DNA of 64,000 nt from Pseudomonas sp. FP198 (GTDB lineage Bacteria > Pseudomonadota > Gammaproteobacteria > Pseudomonadales > Pseudomonadaceae). Shown here in pieces: positions 1 to 9,787 of the stretch. The stretch is taken from the NCBI RefSeq assembly GCF_030687895.1, contig NZ_CP117452.1, positions 3,613,501 through 3,677,500 on the forward strand, given 5' to 3'. Within the stretch, counting starts at the first letter, position 1, and each line of letters begins with the position of its first letter. Made by a program: the position numbers and the translations under genes. The notes beneath the pieces were generated by a model, which worked only from the letters and a program-made list of their open reading frames with translations, was not told the origin of the DNA and did not search any database.

Positions 1-465
1 ATGCTCAAGCGCGCCGGCGCCAATCCGGACGTGGTCATACGCTCGCTCTACGATCTCTACCCGGATTTCGACATCGACGTCGAGGCGGAACAGCGCGCCG
101 TCGAACAGGCACAGCTGGTCGTCCTGCAGCACCCGATGTACTGGTACAGCATGCCGCCCCTGCTCAAATTGTGGATCGACAAAGTCTTCACCCATGGCTG
201 GGCGTACGGCAAAGGCGCCACGGCCCTGAACGGCAAAAGCCTGCTGTGGGCCGTCACCACGGGTGGCGAACACGATCATTTCCAGATGGGCGCCTACCCC
301 GGCTTTGCCGTGCTGGCGCAGCCGCTCCAGGCCACGGCGCTCTACTGTCATATGCGCTGGCTGGAACCGCTGGTCGTGCATGGTGCGTTTGCCGGCGACG
401 CCGAGGCCCAACGTGAACAGATCGAACACTATGGCGAACGCCTGGCCGCCTGGAAGGAAGCTTGA
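1..465 (+). CDS. kefF: KefF-like quinone oxidoreductase, ancillary to KefC (5'-truncated)
   Basis: Flavodoxin-fold NAD(P)H:quinone oxidoreductase that activates the KefC K+ efflux system. The visible 154 residues match the family from the [10 protein letters not shown] segment onward, followed by [20 protein letters not shown] and the W-A-Y-G-K-G and AVTTGG motifs that form the FMN pocket. E. coli KefF is 176 residues, so about 20 N-terminal residues lie before the window; the Met at base 1 is internal. The stop (463-465) is one base before the kefC start, so the two are almost certainly co-transcribed. Function rests on family similarity and the kefC neighbour. Confidence 0.9.
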   Translation: MLKRAGANPDVVIRSLYDLYPDFDIDVEAEQRAVEQAQLVVLQHPMYWYSMPPLLKLWIDKVFTHGWAYGKGATALNGKSLLWAVTTGGEHDHFQMGAYPGFAVLAQPLQATALYCHMRWLEPLVVHGAFAGDAEAQREQIEHYGERLAAWKEA

Positions 466-466
466 T

Positions 467-2293
467 ATGGAAACTCACAGCCTGATCGAAATGCTCATCT
501 ACCTGGCCTCGGCGACACTGATCGTACCGATTGCCGTCCGGCTGGGCCTGGGCCCGGTGCTGGGTTATCTGTTGGCCGGGTGCGTGATCGGCCCGTGGGG
601 GCTCAAGCTTATAACCGACGTCAAGGCCATCCTCGAATTCGCCGAGATCGGCGTCGTGCTGATGCTGTTCATCATCGGCCTTGAGCTCGACCCCAAGCGC
701 CTCTGGGCGCTGCGCCGGATGGTATTCGGTGGCGGCGCGCTGCAGATGCTCGCGTGCGGCGCCGCCATTGCCGCGTTCTGCGCGGCGCTCGGCCTGGGCT
801 GGACGGCGGCGTTGCTGGTCGGCCTGACCCTGAGCCTGTCGTCCACGGCGATCGCCATGCAAGCCATGAGTGAACGCAACCTGAACGCTACCGCCGTGGG
901 CCGCAGCAGTTTTGCCGTCCTGCTGTTCCAGGACATCGCGGCCATTCCCCTGGTCGCCATGATTCCGTTGCTCTCGGCCCATGGCGACACCCCCTCGGGC
1001 ATGGCCCTGGCGTTGTCGATCGTCAAGATCGTTGCCGCCATCAGCGTCGTCGTGCTGCTCGGGCGCTACGTGACACGGCCGCTGCTGCGCTTCGCCGCGC
1101 GCTCGGGCCTGCGTGAAATCTTCAGCGCCGTGGCGCTGTTCCTGGTATTCGGCTTCGGCTTTCTGCTGGAAGAAGCCGGCCTGTCGATGGCCATGGGCGC
1201 GTTCCTCGCCGGCGTGTTGCTGGCGAGTTCCGAATACCGCCATGCCCTGGAAAGCGACATCGAACCGTTCAAGGGCCTGCTGCTGGGGCTGTTTTTCATC
1301 GGCGTCGGCATGTCGATCGACTTCGGCACGCTGATCGACGCACCGCTGAAAGTCATCACCCTGACCCTGGGTTTCATCCTGATCAAACTGCTGGTGATCA
1401 AGGCCGTCAGCCGCTTCCTCAATGTCCCCGCCGGCCAGCGTTCCTGGCAGGCGGTATTGCTCGGCCAGGGCAGCGAGTTCGCCTTCGTGGTGTTCGGCGC
1501 CGCGACGTTGGCGGGCATCCTGACCGACCAGTGGGGCAAAAGCCTGACCCTGGCGGTGGCCCTGTCGATGTGCGTGACGCCGCTGCTCATTCTGCTGTTG
1601 GAGCGAATCGAGTCGGGCAGCAAGAAAGACCGCCAGGAATCCGACCTCGTCGACCAGCAGAACCCGCGGGTGATCATTGCCGGCTTCGGCCGTTTCGGGC
1701 AGATCGCCGGGCGTTTGCTGATGTCCTGCGGCGTCGAGGTGGTGGTCCTGGATCACGACCCCGACAACATCGAGACGCTGCGCAAATTCGGCGTGAAAGT
1801 GTTCTACGGCGACGCCACGCGCCTCGACCTTTTGCATGCGGCCGGCGCGGCCCAGGCGGCGGTGCTGATCAACGCGATCGACGATCAGCAAGACAACCTG
1901 ACGCTGACCCGGTTGGCCCAGGAGCACTTCCCCAGGTTGAAACTGGTCGTCCGCGCGCGGGACATGGGCCACCTGATCAACCTGCGGCAGATGGGTGTCG
2001 AGGTTGCCGAGCGGGAAACTTTCGAAAGCGCGCTGGCGTTGGGTCGCCGGGCGCTGATGCAGATGGGCGTCGGCGCTTACGAGGCGCGCGAGCGCGCCGA
2101 TCAGTTCCGCCGCTTGAATCTGCAGATGCTCGAAGAAATCGTCGCCCAACCGGAAGATGACCTCAAGTTCCGGCACGACGCCTACCGACGCGCCAACGCG
2201 TTGCTCACCGAGATGTTCAACGAAGACCGCGCCCGCCCCGTCGACAGCTGGCCGGAACACCATCGAAACGAGACGGATAAAAGCGCTGGCTAG
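467..2293 (+). CDS. kefC: Glutathione-regulated potassium efflux antiporter KefC
   Basis: Inner-membrane CPA2-family K+/H+ antiporter, closed by glutathione and opened by glutathione adducts, protecting cells from electrophiles. The protein is 608 residues (E. coli KefC about 620). It has a hydrophobic antiporter domain (about residues 1-390) with the FIIGLELDP motif and a [19 protein letters not shown] segment that matches the KefC regulatory loop. A cytosolic RCK/KTN domain follows, with a Rossmann GFGRFGQ motif at about residue 405. The ATG directly follows the kefF stop; longer open frame upstream overlaps kefF and is not used. KefB is the alternative family name, but the adjacent kefF favours KefC. 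Confidence 0.92.
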   Translation: METHSLIEMLIYLASATLIVPIAVRLGLGPVLGYLLAGCVIGPWGLKLITDVKAILEFAEIGVVLMLFIIGLELDPKRLWALRRMVFGGGALQMLACGAAIAAFCAALGLGWTAALLVGLTLSLSSTAIAMQAMSERNLNATAVGRSSFAVLLFQDIAAIPLVAMIPLLSAHGDTPSGMALALSIVKIVAAISVVVLLGRYVTRPLLRFAARSGLREIFSAVALFLVFGFGFLLEEAGLSMAMGAFLAGVLLASSEYRHALESDIEPFKGLLLGLFFIGVGMSIDFGTLIDAPLKVITLTLGFILIKLLVIKAVSRFLNVPAGQRSWQAVLLGQGSEFAFVVFGAATLAGILTDQWGKSLTLAVALSMCVTPLLILLLERIESGSKKDRQESDLVDQQNPRVIIAGFGRFGQIAGRLLMSCGVEVVVLDHDPDNIETLRKFGVKVFYGDATRLDLLHAAGAAQAAVLINAIDDQQDNLTLTRLAQEHFPRLKLVVRARDMGHLINLRQMGVEVAERETFESALALGRRALMQMGVGAYEARERADQFRRLNLQMLEEIVAQPEDDLKFRHDAYRRANALLTEMFNEDRARPVDSWPEHHRNETDKSAG

Positions 2294-2331
2294 ACGCTGG
2301 TACAGCAAGTCTGAGATCCACCTGGTCCTTC

Positions 2332-2423
2332 GTGGCGAGGGAGCTTGCTCCCGCTGGGCTGCGTAGCAGCCCCTGAATTTTGCGATCGCTGCGCGATCGA
2401 GCGGGAGCAAGCTCCCTCGCCAC
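2332..2423. repeat. REPIN, stem class GTGGCGAGGGAGC
   Basis: Two inverted REP units. The left begins GTGGCGAGGGAGCTTGCTCC and the right ends GGAGCAAGCTCCCTCGCCAC. They enclose a short loop with its own hairpin (GCGATCGCTGCGCGATCG). It lies between the convergent kefC and pdxI genes and may act as a bidirectional transcription stop. The rest of this gap holds no gene. Confidence 0.9.
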
Positions 2424-2475
2424 GGGGTGGGTGCCAGGCGTTTATGCGACGGTGCAGGCAGGCGGACCGCGCCTG

Positions 2476-3348
2476 TTAATTTGCCTGCACCAACCCGTCC
2501 AACTCGGCGAGCATCGGCGATGGGATTTTCAGCTCACTCGCCGAGAGATTTTCCCGCAGGTGCGCCACTGATGACGTGCCGGGTATCAGCAGGACGTTGG
2601 GCGCACGTTGCAGCAGCCACGCCAACGCGACACACAGCGGCGACGCCTCCAGGCGCGCGGCAACGTTCGACAACGTTTCCGATTGCAGCGGCGTAAACCC
2701 ACCCAGCGGGAAAAACGGCACGTAGGCGATGCCTTGGTGGCCCAGGTCGGCGATGAGTTGTTCGTCGTCACGGTGGGTCAGGTTGTAGTGATTCTGCACG
2801 CAAACCACCTTGGCAATTCCCTGGGCCTCCTTGACCTGCGCCGCCGTGACGTTGCTCAGGCCCAGATGGCGGATCAGGCCCTGGCGCTGCAGCTCGGCCA
2901 ATGCTGTAAAGGACGCTTCAATCGATCCTTCAGCGGGCGCATGCACATCGCCCATGACCCGCAGATTGACCACATCCAGCACCTCGACGTCGAGGTTGCG
3001 CAGGTTATCGTGGACCGCACGGGTCAGCTCGGCGGGGCTCTGGGCTGGGTTCCATGACGCATCGGCGCCACGAACCGCGCCAACCTTGGTCACGATGACC
3101 AGGTCGTCGGCGTAAGGGTGCAGCGCCTCGCGGATCAATTGGTTGGTGACGTGAGGCCCATAAAAATCGGCGGTATCGATGTGATTGACCCCGGCCTCCA
3201 AGGCTTCGCGCAACACGGCGATGGCGGCCGCCGGGTCTTTGGGCGGCCCGAAGACCTGCGGCCCCGCCAGTTGCATCGCGCCATAGCCCATGCGGTTGAC
3301 CGTACGATCACCGAATAAAAAGGTCCCTGCCTTGTCTGCCCTGCTCAT
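2476..3348 (-). CDS. pdxI: Aldo/keto reductase, pyridoxal reductase PdxI type
   Basis: NADPH-dependent reductase that most likely converts pyridoxal to pyridoxine in vitamin B6 salvage. The 290-residue protein resembles E. coli PdxI (YdbC) throughout: NRMGYGAMQLAGP near the N-terminus, HIDTADFYGPHVTNQ with the catalytic Asp and Tyr, TKVGA with the catalytic Lys, then YVPFFPLGGFTPLQ and LLIPGTSSVAHLRENL. The usual AKR catalytic His is replaced in VVNLRVMG, as in YdbC. The gene is divergent from the LysR-type gene at 3449 with 100 bp between them, so that regulator may control it. Subfamily assignment is from recalled similarity, not a search. Confidence 0.85.
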   Translation of the reverse strand: MSRADKAGTFLFGDRTVNRMGYGAMQLAGPQVFGPPKDPAAAIAVLREALEAGVNHIDTADFYGPHVTNQLIREALHPYADDLVIVTKVGAVRGADASWNPAQSPAELTRAVHDNLRNLDVEVLDVVNLRVMGDVHAPAEGSIEASFTALAELQRQGLIRHLGLSNVTAAQVKEAQGIAKVVCVQNHYNLTHRDDEQLIADLGHQGIAYVPFFPLGGFTPLQSETLSNVAARLEASPLCVALAWLLQRAPNVLLIPGTSSVAHLRENLSASELKIPSPMLAELDGLVQAN

Positions 3349-3448
3349 CGCGTACCCCTTGAATTAGTCTGTGTGAGCCGACTATAGGCGTTGACCACTC
3401 CACTGATAATCAGGTGCAATCCGAACGGGTTGTACGACGGAGAGAACA

Positions 3449-4354
3449 ATGACGACGGACATTCAAGACTTGCTGGCCTTTGTGGCGGTGGTCAATGCGC
3501 GGGGATTTCGAGAAGGCGCCCGGCTCAGCGGCAAATCCGCCTCCAGCCTCAGCGACGCGGTACGCCGGATCGAAAGCCGACTCGGCGTGCGCCTGCTCAA
3601 CCGCACCACCCGCAGCGTGGTGCCGACCGAGGCCGGCGCACGGTTGATGGAACGCATCGTGCCGGCCCTGGGCGAAGTCGAGTCCGCGCTGGACGTGGTC
3701 AACGATTTTCGCGACCGCCCTTCCGGCACCCTCAGGTTGAACGTGCCGGTCAGCGCCGCCCGGCTGGTGCTGCCTTCGATCATTGCGCCCTTCCTCAAAA
3801 GCTACCCCGACATCCGCCTCGAAGTGGTTACCGAAGAAAGCTTTGTCGACATGCTCGCGACCGGGTGTGATGCGGGTATTCGCTACGACGAGCGCCTCGA
3901 ACAGGACATGATCGCAATCCCCATCGGCCCGCGCGTTCAACGCTTCGCGACCGCCGCCGCACCGGCATACCTCGACGCCCGGGGCCGCCCCGAGCACCCA
4001 CGGGACCTGCTGCAACACGCTTGCCTGGCCGGCAAGTTCCCCAGCGGCGCCTTGCCGCTATGGGAGTATGAGCGTGACGGCGAAACCATCAGCGTCGAGC
4101 CGAACGGCCCGTTGCTAGTGCGCATTGGCGGCGCCATGGACCTGGCCGTCCAGGCCGCGGTGGATGGACTGGGGATCGTTCACCTGTTCGAGGACTGGCT
4201 GCGCCCCTACCTGGACAGCGGTGTCCTCGAACCGGTACTCGAACCGTGGTGGCAGCGCTTTAGCGGACCGTTCCTCTACTACCCCGGCCGCCGCTACCTG
4301 CCGTCGCCGCTGCGGGCGTTTGTGGACTTCATCAATCAGAACCGGGGGGACTGA
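3449..4354 (+). CDS. LysR-family transcriptional regulator
   Basis: DNA-binding regulator of 301 residues, the usual LTTR length. The N-terminal winged helix-turn-helix spans about residues 5-65 (LLAFVAVVNARGFREGARLSG, then SVVPTEAGARL), followed by a periplasmic-binding-protein-like effector domain with the SGTLRLNVPVSAARLVL start typical of the family. The ATG has a GGAGAG ribosome site at 3440-3445. Divergent from pdxI, which is the natural candidate target, but the inducer cannot be told from sequence. No adjacent gene on the same strand. Confidence 0.88.
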   Translation: MTTDIQDLLAFVAVVNARGFREGARLSGKSASSLSDAVRRIESRLGVRLLNRTTRSVVPTEAGARLMERIVPALGEVESALDVVNDFRDRPSGTLRLNVPVSAARLVLPSIIAPFLKSYPDIRLEVVTEESFVDMLATGCDAGIRYDERLEQDMIAIPIGPRVQRFATAAAPAYLDARGRPEHPRDLLQHACLAGKFPSGALPLWEYERDGETISVEPNGPLLVRIGGAMDLAVQAAVDGLGIVHLFEDWLRPYLDSGVLEPVLEPWWQRFSGPFLYYPGRRYLPSPLRAFVDFINQNRGD

Positions 4355-4407
4355 GGCGCTTGATTGCGGCGCCCCATCGAACATCTCCATAAACTGAACC
4401 ACCGCTT

Positions 4408-4497
4408 TCGCGAGCAGGCTCGCTCCCACAGGAATGGGGTTGGGCGTGGGGATGTGTATGCGCCGCAGAAACCCTGTGGGAGCGAGCTTGCTCGCGA
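4408..4497. repeat. REPIN, stem class GTGGGAGCGAGC
   Basis: Inverted pair of REP units: TCGCGAGCAGGCTCGCTCCC on the left and GTGGGAGCGAGCTTGCTCGC on the right, with a loop of about 45 bp. It lies between the convergent LysR gene and the ABC exporter gene. This outward arrangement is the mirror image of the class found at 11548. Confidence 0.88.
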
Positions 4498-4530
4498 TGG
4501 CGGCAGCCTGTTCAGCATTCATGCCGGCAA

Positions 4531-6297
4531 CTAGCGCTTGCCCAATTCCATGCCTTGGGCCTGCCATAGCGTCTGGAACGGCCCTTCACGCTGGCGCAGT
4601 TCATCGGGTGAGCCGTCTTCGATGATTCTTCCACCCTGCAAGACCAGAATCCGGTCGAACCGCGCGACTGTCGACAGCCGGTGCGCCACTGCCAGCACGG
4701 TGCGACCGCGCATCAGGTCGTCCAGGGCCATTTGCACCTTGGCTTCGGATTCCGAATCCAGCGCCGAGGTGGCTTCGTCGAGGATCAGGATCGGTGCGTT
4801 CTTGAGGAACGCCCGCGCCAGCCCGAGGCGCTGGCGTTGACCGCCCGAGAGCATCACGCCGCGCTCACCGACCAAGGTGTTGAAGCCTTCCGGCAGGTCG
4901 CGGATGAATTCTTCGCAATAGGCATGGCGGGCCGCGTCGATGACCTGTGCCTCGGTGGCATCGGGCTGGCCATAGGCGATGTTTTCGTAGATGGTCCGAT
5001 TGAACAGCGCCGGTTCCTGAGGCACCACGGCAATCTGGCTGCGCAGGCTGTCCTGGCTGACCGAGCGCACGTCGCGGCCATCGATCAGGATCACCCCGCT
5101 GCGCACATCGTCCAGGCGCTGGACCAGACTGACCAATGTCGACTTGCCCGCGCCCGACGGCCCGACGATGCCGACTTTCTGGCCGGCCGGAATGTCCAGG
5201 GACAAATGCCTGATCGCGCCGCGGCCGTCGGCATAGCTGTAGCTGACGTCGATAAAACGGATATTGCCGCGCCCGGGCTCCAGTTCCGCCGGGGTGTCGC
5301 TGAGTGCGTGTGGCTGGACGATGATGCGCAACGTCTCGGCAATCACGCCCATCTGCTGCGAGGTATCCACCAAAGCCAGCGCCAGGTCGCGGGAGCCATG
5401 CAGGATGCGAAACGACAACGCGCTGACCATCACCACGTCACCTGGGGTGATCTGTCCGTCCTGCCACAACAGGATCGACCAGCCGAGCATGCCGCCAGCC
5501 ATGATCGACAGGCAGATGTCGTGCAACACCCGGGCTTTTTCCAGATAGATCCAGCTACGGCGCTGGGCCTTGGCCTCGACGCCGATCGCCTGTTCGAGCC
5601 GGCGCCGTTCGCGATGCCGGGCGGAGAACGCCTTGATCGTCCAGACGTTGGAGACCTGGTCCACCAACTCGCCACCGACGCGTGCGGCCTGGGAAGCGAA
5701 ATCGATGTGCCGGCTGCGGCCCCGCAGTCCCATCACGGTGATCAGCGAAGCCACCACAATCACCGCGCCGATCAACGCGATCCCCATGGAAAGCCGCACG
5801 GTGAACAGCACCACCACCGCACCGATGAAGTCGACGCAAGGTGGAATGATTTTCCAGGCCAGGCCACCATAGATGGAGCCCGCTGCCGCGCCCGCCGAAG
5901 AGATCCGGTTGGCCAGGGCTCCAGCGAAATGCTCGGAGAAATAGCGCATCGGGTGCCCGGTCAGGTGATTGAACAGGTCGATACGCAAATCCGCGCAACT
6001 GGCGACCACCGTCCGGCAGCCCAGGTAGCCGCCCGAACGCCAGAACAGGTTTTCCACCACAATCAGCGCGATGAACACCGTGAACGGCAGCCACACATGC
6101 CCGGCCGCCTCCCTGCCCTGGGCCATCGCGTCGACCAGCAGCTTCATGCCGAACTGCACCGCCACGGCGCAACTGGCGGCCCCGACGATCAGCACAAACA
6201 ACGTCGCGAAATGCCACGGCCTGAGGGTGACGTATCGCCACAAAAACGCGATGGCGGTATTCGGCAGCGGCGCGCCATGGGACTGATGACTGTTCAT
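4531..6297 (-). CDS. ABC exporter, fused permease and ATPase
   Basis: Type IV ABC half-transporter of 588 residues (MsbA/MDR-like). About residues 1-320 form the membrane domain with six predicted helices. The ATPase domain carries Walker A GPSGAGKST (about 379-387), signature LSGGQRQR (about 483), Walker B ILILDEATSALD (about 503) and the H-loop AVAHRLST (His about 539). It is the last gene of a four-gene minus-strand operon; its ATG overlaps the glycosidase stop by ATGA (6294-6297). Context suggests export of a glycan or glycolipid built with the upstream glycosyltransferase and Glf enzymes; the substrate is inference. MsbA itself is less likely given the setting. Confidence 0.88.
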   Translation of the reverse strand: MNSHQSHGAPLPNTAIAFLWRYVTLRPWHFATLFVLIVGAASCAVAVQFGMKLLVDAMAQGREAAGHVWLPFTVFIALIVVENLFWRSGGYLGCRTVVASCADLRIDLFNHLTGHPMRYFSEHFAGALANRISSAGAAAGSIYGGLAWKIIPPCVDFIGAVVVLFTVRLSMGIALIGAVIVVASLITVMGLRGRSRHIDFASQAARVGGELVDQVSNVWTIKAFSARHRERRRLEQAIGVEAKAQRRSWIYLEKARVLHDICLSIMAGGMLGWSILLWQDGQITPGDVVMVSALSFRILHGSRDLALALVDTSQQMGVIAETLRIIVQPHALSDTPAELEPGRGNIRFIDVSYSYADGRGAIRHLSLDIPAGQKVGIVGPSGAGKSTLVSLVQRLDDVRSGVILIDGRDVRSVSQDSLRSQIAVVPQEPALFNRTIYENIAYGQPDATEAQVIDAARHAYCEEFIRDLPEGFNTLVGERGVMLSGGQRQRLGLARAFLKNAPILILDEATSALDSESEAKVQMALDDLMRGRTVLAVAHRLSTVARFDRILVLQGGRIIEDGSPDELRQREGPFQTLWQAQGMELGKR

Positions 6298-7430
6298 GGC
6301 ATCTGCACCGTGGCCACGGACGAAGCAAACCGCGCCTGCTGCGCCTGCATCGCCATCGACAACGGATGAAAAGACGCGCGGCTGCCCTCGTTGTCGGCAT
6401 AGCCAAACACGCCAGTGGGGCAGTAGCGATCATCGTCCCAACCGGGGTAATCGAGAAACGGATACCAACACATGCCTGCTATCGGAATGCCGCGCTCGAT
6501 GGCCAGCGCCAACTGATCGCCAATCGAGTGCAGCCAGGGCACGCGGGCGGTGTCTTCGGCCCCTGTCTCAGAGAGCAACAGGGGTCTTCGATAACGCTGG
6601 TGGACTTCGCTGAGCATGCCCACCAACGGCCGATAATCCGCGCTGCCCGGTTCGATCCGATTGCCGTGCAGGAACCACTGGTTATGCGGGTAGAAGTTGA
6701 CGCCGAGAATATCCAGGTACTCTTCGCGCCCGCCCAGCCCCGGCCAGCTTCTGCCGGTGAGCAGGTCCCACGCCTCGAACTGGGACATCCGATACGCCTC
6801 GGCGGCCTCGATATCCTCGGCTCGCCGCGATAAGGACCGCACGTTGATCAGCGGGTCGCACTGGACAAATCGCGCCGCGGGAGTCACCTCGCGAATCGCC
6901 TCGATCGCCGCGATACTCGCGCGCACCAACTGGTGCTTGAGCTCCATGCCCCGTTGCCGGGCGGTGGGGTTGAAGTAGCCGACGTCGCCGCCGGCCCAGC
7001 TCCAGAAAGAGATCTCGTTGATCGGCGAGTAGAACGCAGTTTCGATCCCCTCCTCGCGCATCAACCGCGCGACGGCGCCGGCGAAGCGAGCAAACCGCTC
7101 GACGAAGGCCGGGCGCCAGATGTCCAGGTCGTCGGGGTAGCCGTAATGACACAGGTCCCACACCACTTGCACATCGCAGCGCTGGGCGGCGCGCAGCATC
7201 GGCAGGAAACTGCTCCAGTCATAACGACCCGGCTGCTGCTCGATCAGATGCCAACGCAAGCCATCCCTGGCGCAGCGAATGCCCAAGTCGGCGAGCCGGC
7301 GGTAATCCTGTTCGGCCCAACGGTCATGGCGAGTCGCCGCGAGCATGTCCAGCCGACGCCCATCGGCACGGCGCTGGGTGGAGCATTCGTAGCCGGCCAT
7401 CACGAAACTGTTGAAGATCCTCTCCTGCAC
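6294..7430 (-). CDS. Clan GH-A glycoside hydrolase, GH1-like
   Basis: Predicted retaining beta-glycosidase of 378 residues with a TIM-barrel sequence pattern. The probable acid/base is Glu139 in PINE and the probable nucleophile is Glu288 in LLLSETG, matching the strand-4 and strand-7 glutamates of clan GH-A. No signal peptide is visible, so it is probably cytoplasmic. The start is GTG: a strong GGGAGG site (7438-7443) lies seven bases upstream, better than the internal ATG ten codons on. Sits between glf and the ABC exporter in one operon. It could trim a glycan intermediate, or have only a structural role; the substrate is unknown. The sequence is short for classical GH1 (about 450). Confidence 0.78.
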   Translation of the reverse strand: MQERIFNSFVMAGYECSTQRRADGRRLDMLAATRHDRWAEQDYRRLADLGIRCARDGLRWHLIEQQPGRYDWSSFLPMLRAAQRCDVQVVWDLCHYGYPDDLDIWRPAFVERFARFAGAVARLMREEGIETAFYSPINEISFWSWAGGDVGYFNPTARQRGMELKHQLVRASIAAIEAIREVTPAARFVQCDPLINVRSLSRRAEDIEAAEAYRMSQFEAWDLLTGRSWPGLGGREEYLDILGVNFYPHNQWFLHGNRIEPGSADYRPLVGMLSEVHQRYRRPLLLSETGAEDTARVPWLHSIGDQLALAIERGIPIAGMCWYPFLDYPGWDDDRYCPTGVFGYADNEGSRASFHPLSMAMQAQQARFASSVATVQMP

Positions 7431-7463
7431 GCTGCTGCCTCCCTGTGTCTGGATGAAGCCGGA

Positions 7464-8645
7464 TCAACCCGGCTCGACCTCGTGCGCCCTCGCCTCGACC
7501 CCTTCGCCCTCGGCGATGCGCTGATACAGCGCCAGCGCCTGGCCGACCACCTGATCCATGTTGTAGTACTTGTAGGTGCCGAGCCGACCGAGAAAAGTCA
7601 CCCCGGGTGTTTCGTCGGCCAAGGCCTTGTAGCGTTTGTACAACTCGGCGTTTTCCGGGCGCGGCACCGGGTAGTAAGGGTCGCCGTCGGCGCAAGGAAA
7701 CTCGTAGCTGATGCTGGTGCGCGGATGCTCCTGCCCGGTGAGGTGCTTGTACTCGGTGATTCGCGTATAGGGCACGCGCTCGTCCGGATAGTTGACCACC
7801 GCCACCGGCTGGAACTGCGGCGCGTCCAGGGTTTCATGCTGAAAGCGCAACGAGCGATACGGCAGATGGCCGAAGCAGTAATCGAAGTACTCATCGATCG
7901 GCCCGCAATAGACCAGTTCCCGATAGGGGATGCGCTGGCGAACCTCTTTGAAATCGGTAGCCAGCAAGATATCGATGTTCGGATGGGCGAGCATGCGCTC
8001 GAACATCCGCGTGTAGCCGTGCAGTGGCATCATCTGGAACTGGTCGGTGAAATACCGATCGTCGATGTTGGTCCGTGTCGGCACCCGCGACGTCACCGAT
8101 TTGTCCAGCTGCGAAGGGTCCAGGCCCCACTGCTTGCGGGTGTAGCCGCGAAAGAATTTCTCGTAGAGCTCGCGGCCGATCTGGTTGATGACCACGTCCT
8201 CCGAGGTCCGGATCGACTCGACCGGCTCCGCCCGCTGCGCCAGGAAGGCCTCGGCCTGCGCTTCATCCATCGACAAGCCGAACAGCGTGTTGAGCGTCGT
8301 CAGGTTGATGGGAATCGGCACCCGGTGCTCATCGACCTGGGCCAGCACTCGATGCTCGTACGGGCGCCATTCGGTGAACCGCGACAGGTAGTCGACAATG
8401 CGCTGGGCATTGGTGTGGAAGATGTGCGGCCCGTAGCGATGCACCAGCACGCCCGCCTCGTCCAAGTGATCGTATGCATTGCCGCCGATGTGATCACGCC
8501 GATCAACCAGCAGCACGCGCTTGCCCAAACCTTCGGCCAGCCGCTCGGCCAGCACGCTGCCGGCGAAACCGGCGCCGACGATCAGGTAGTCGTACGGCGC
8601 GGAGCCCTGGGACTCATCAAGGGAATCGAGGGTTATCGTTGGCAT
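7464..8645 (-). CDS. glf: UDP-galactopyranose mutase
   Basis: Flavoenzyme interconverting UDP-galactopyranose and UDP-galactofuranose, the donor for galactofuranose-containing glycans. The 393-residue protein has the FAD-binding YDYLIVGAGFAGSVLAE motif (GAGFAG at about 24-29), GNAYDH and YGPHIFHT, all family hallmarks, and the central TRKQWGLDPSQL and RYFTDQFQ segments. The N-terminus is about 15 residues longer than usual. The start overlaps the end of the glycosyltransferase gene by 13 bp, so translation is probably coupled. A divergent galE nearby would supply UDP-galactose. Confidence 0.95.
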   Translation of the reverse strand: MPTITLDSLDESQGSAPYDYLIVGAGFAGSVLAERLAEGLGKRVLLVDRRDHIGGNAYDHLDEAGVLVHRYGPHIFHTNAQRIVDYLSRFTEWRPYEHRVLAQVDEHRVPIPINLTTLNTLFGLSMDEAQAEAFLAQRAEPVESIRTSEDVVINQIGRELYEKFFRGYTRKQWGLDPSQLDKSVTSRVPTRTNIDDRYFTDQFQMMPLHGYTRMFERMLAHPNIDILLATDFKEVRQRIPYRELVYCGPIDEYFDYCFGHLPYRSLRFQHETLDAPQFQPVAVVNYPDERVPYTRITEYKHLTGQEHPRTSISYEFPCADGDPYYPVPRPENAELYKRYKALADETPGVTFLGRLGTYKYYNMDQVVGQALALYQRIAEGEGVEARAHEVEPG

Positions 8646-9787
8646 TCGATCTGCTCCTTCATCTGCGCACAGGTCTTGTCCCAGGACATGCCGTCCAACG
8701 CTTTGTCGGCGTACTGCGCGACCACTCCTGGCTGGGTCCGCAGGTCGAGCGCGGCCTGGATCGCGTCGATGAATCCCTGGGGCGAATCGGCAATCGCGAC
8801 CACACCACTCTCACCGTAGCCATTGATCACATCGCGGATCGGCGTGGACACCACCGGGCATCCGCCCGCCAGGTATTCGGGCGTCTTGGTGGGGCTGATG
8901 AAGCGAGTGGATTCGTTCAACGCGAATGGCATCAACGCCACGTCCCAGCCCGCCAGGTACGCCGGCAATTCTTCATATTGCCTGGCGCCCAGGTAGTGAA
9001 TATTCGCCAGGCGCGGCAACGTCTGCGGATCGATCTTCACCACCGGCCCGATCAACACGATGTTCCAATCTGGCCGCTGCGTTGCCAGTTCACGGACCAG
9101 CTCGATATCAAAACGCTCATCGATGACGCCGAAAAAACCCAGGCGCGGATGAGCGATATCGGCCTGGTCCGCCGGGTCGGGAATCGGCTGCCTGGCCGCC
9201 GCAAAGTGCGTGATATCAACGCTGCTGGGCATGGCGTGGACGTTGTCGTGATGCTCGCGCTTGGCCTCCCAGAGGCTGTATCCACCGGTGAACACCACAT
9301 CGGCCTTGGCCATCAGCCGCCGCTCCATCTCCACCAACGCGGGCGGCGCAAACTTGAAGGCCGAGAGCTCGTCCATACAATCGAAAATCACCACATTGGC
9401 CTCCAGGTGATCGGTGAAGGCCTGGCTCATGGGCGTGAGGTACCAGAGCATCAACTCACTCGGCCAGTGCTCAGCCAGCCAGGCATCGAGCAATTCGCGC
9501 TGGGTGGCGATCACCTGGGCTTCATCCAGCCCCTCGGGGAGCCTGGGCACCAGCACCGTCACGCCCTCGGCCACTGCATAGTTTTCCAGGTGCGCGGACT
9601 GCCGGCCTTCGAATATCGGTTCTTCGAAAAACAGTACGTCGTAATCCCTGGCCAATCGCGACATCACGTGTTGCGGCCGCTGATAGACAAAGCCCCAGCG
9701 CAGGTGCGACAGGCACAACAGCGTAGGTCGCAAGCTCGTGGCGGGCGCGGCGCTGTGGTCGGGATGAAGTTGTTCTTGTTGATTCAT
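8633..9787 (-). CDS. Glycosyltransferase, GT4/GT1-like
   Basis: Predicted cytoplasmic GT-B glycosyltransferase of 384 residues. Recognisable parts are the N-terminal LLCLSHLRWGFVYQRPQHVMSR segment, FFGVIDERFD at the start of the C-terminal half (about 190), the ALMPFALNESTRF nucleotide-sugar site region and PTKTPEYLAGGCPVVSTP, the EX7E-like end of the GT4 donor site. First gene of the operon with glf, the glycosidase and the ABC exporter; a GGAA site precedes the ATG. With Glf next to it, a galactofuranosyltransferase role is plausible, but donor and acceptor are inferred. Confidence 0.82.
   Translation of the reverse strand: MNQQEQLHPDHSAAPATSLRPTLLCLSHLRWGFVYQRPQHVMSRLARDYDVLFFEEPIFEGRQSAHLENYAVAEGVTVLVPRLPEGLDEAQVIATQRELLDAWLAEHWPSELMLWYLTPMSQAFTDHLEANVVIFDCMDELSAFKFAPPALVEMERRLMAKADVVFTGGYSLWEAKREHHDNVHAMPSSVDITHFAAARQPIPDPADQADIAHPRLGFFGVIDERFDIELVRELATQRPDWNIVLIGPVVKIDPQTLPRLANIHYLGARQYEELPAYLAGWDVALMPFALNESTRFISPTKTPEYLAGGCPVVSTPIRDVINGYGESGVVAIADSPQGFIDAIQAALDLRTQPGVVAQYADKALDGMSWDKTCAQMKEQIECQR

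Noticed and set aside
254..2410. Long open frame opposite to kefC
   Set aside because: Antisense shadow in GC-rich DNA; the sense frame is a clear KefC. Similar long antisense frames over ABC exporter, glf, ggt, serS, ftsK, clpA, icd, idh and purB were dropped for the same reason.
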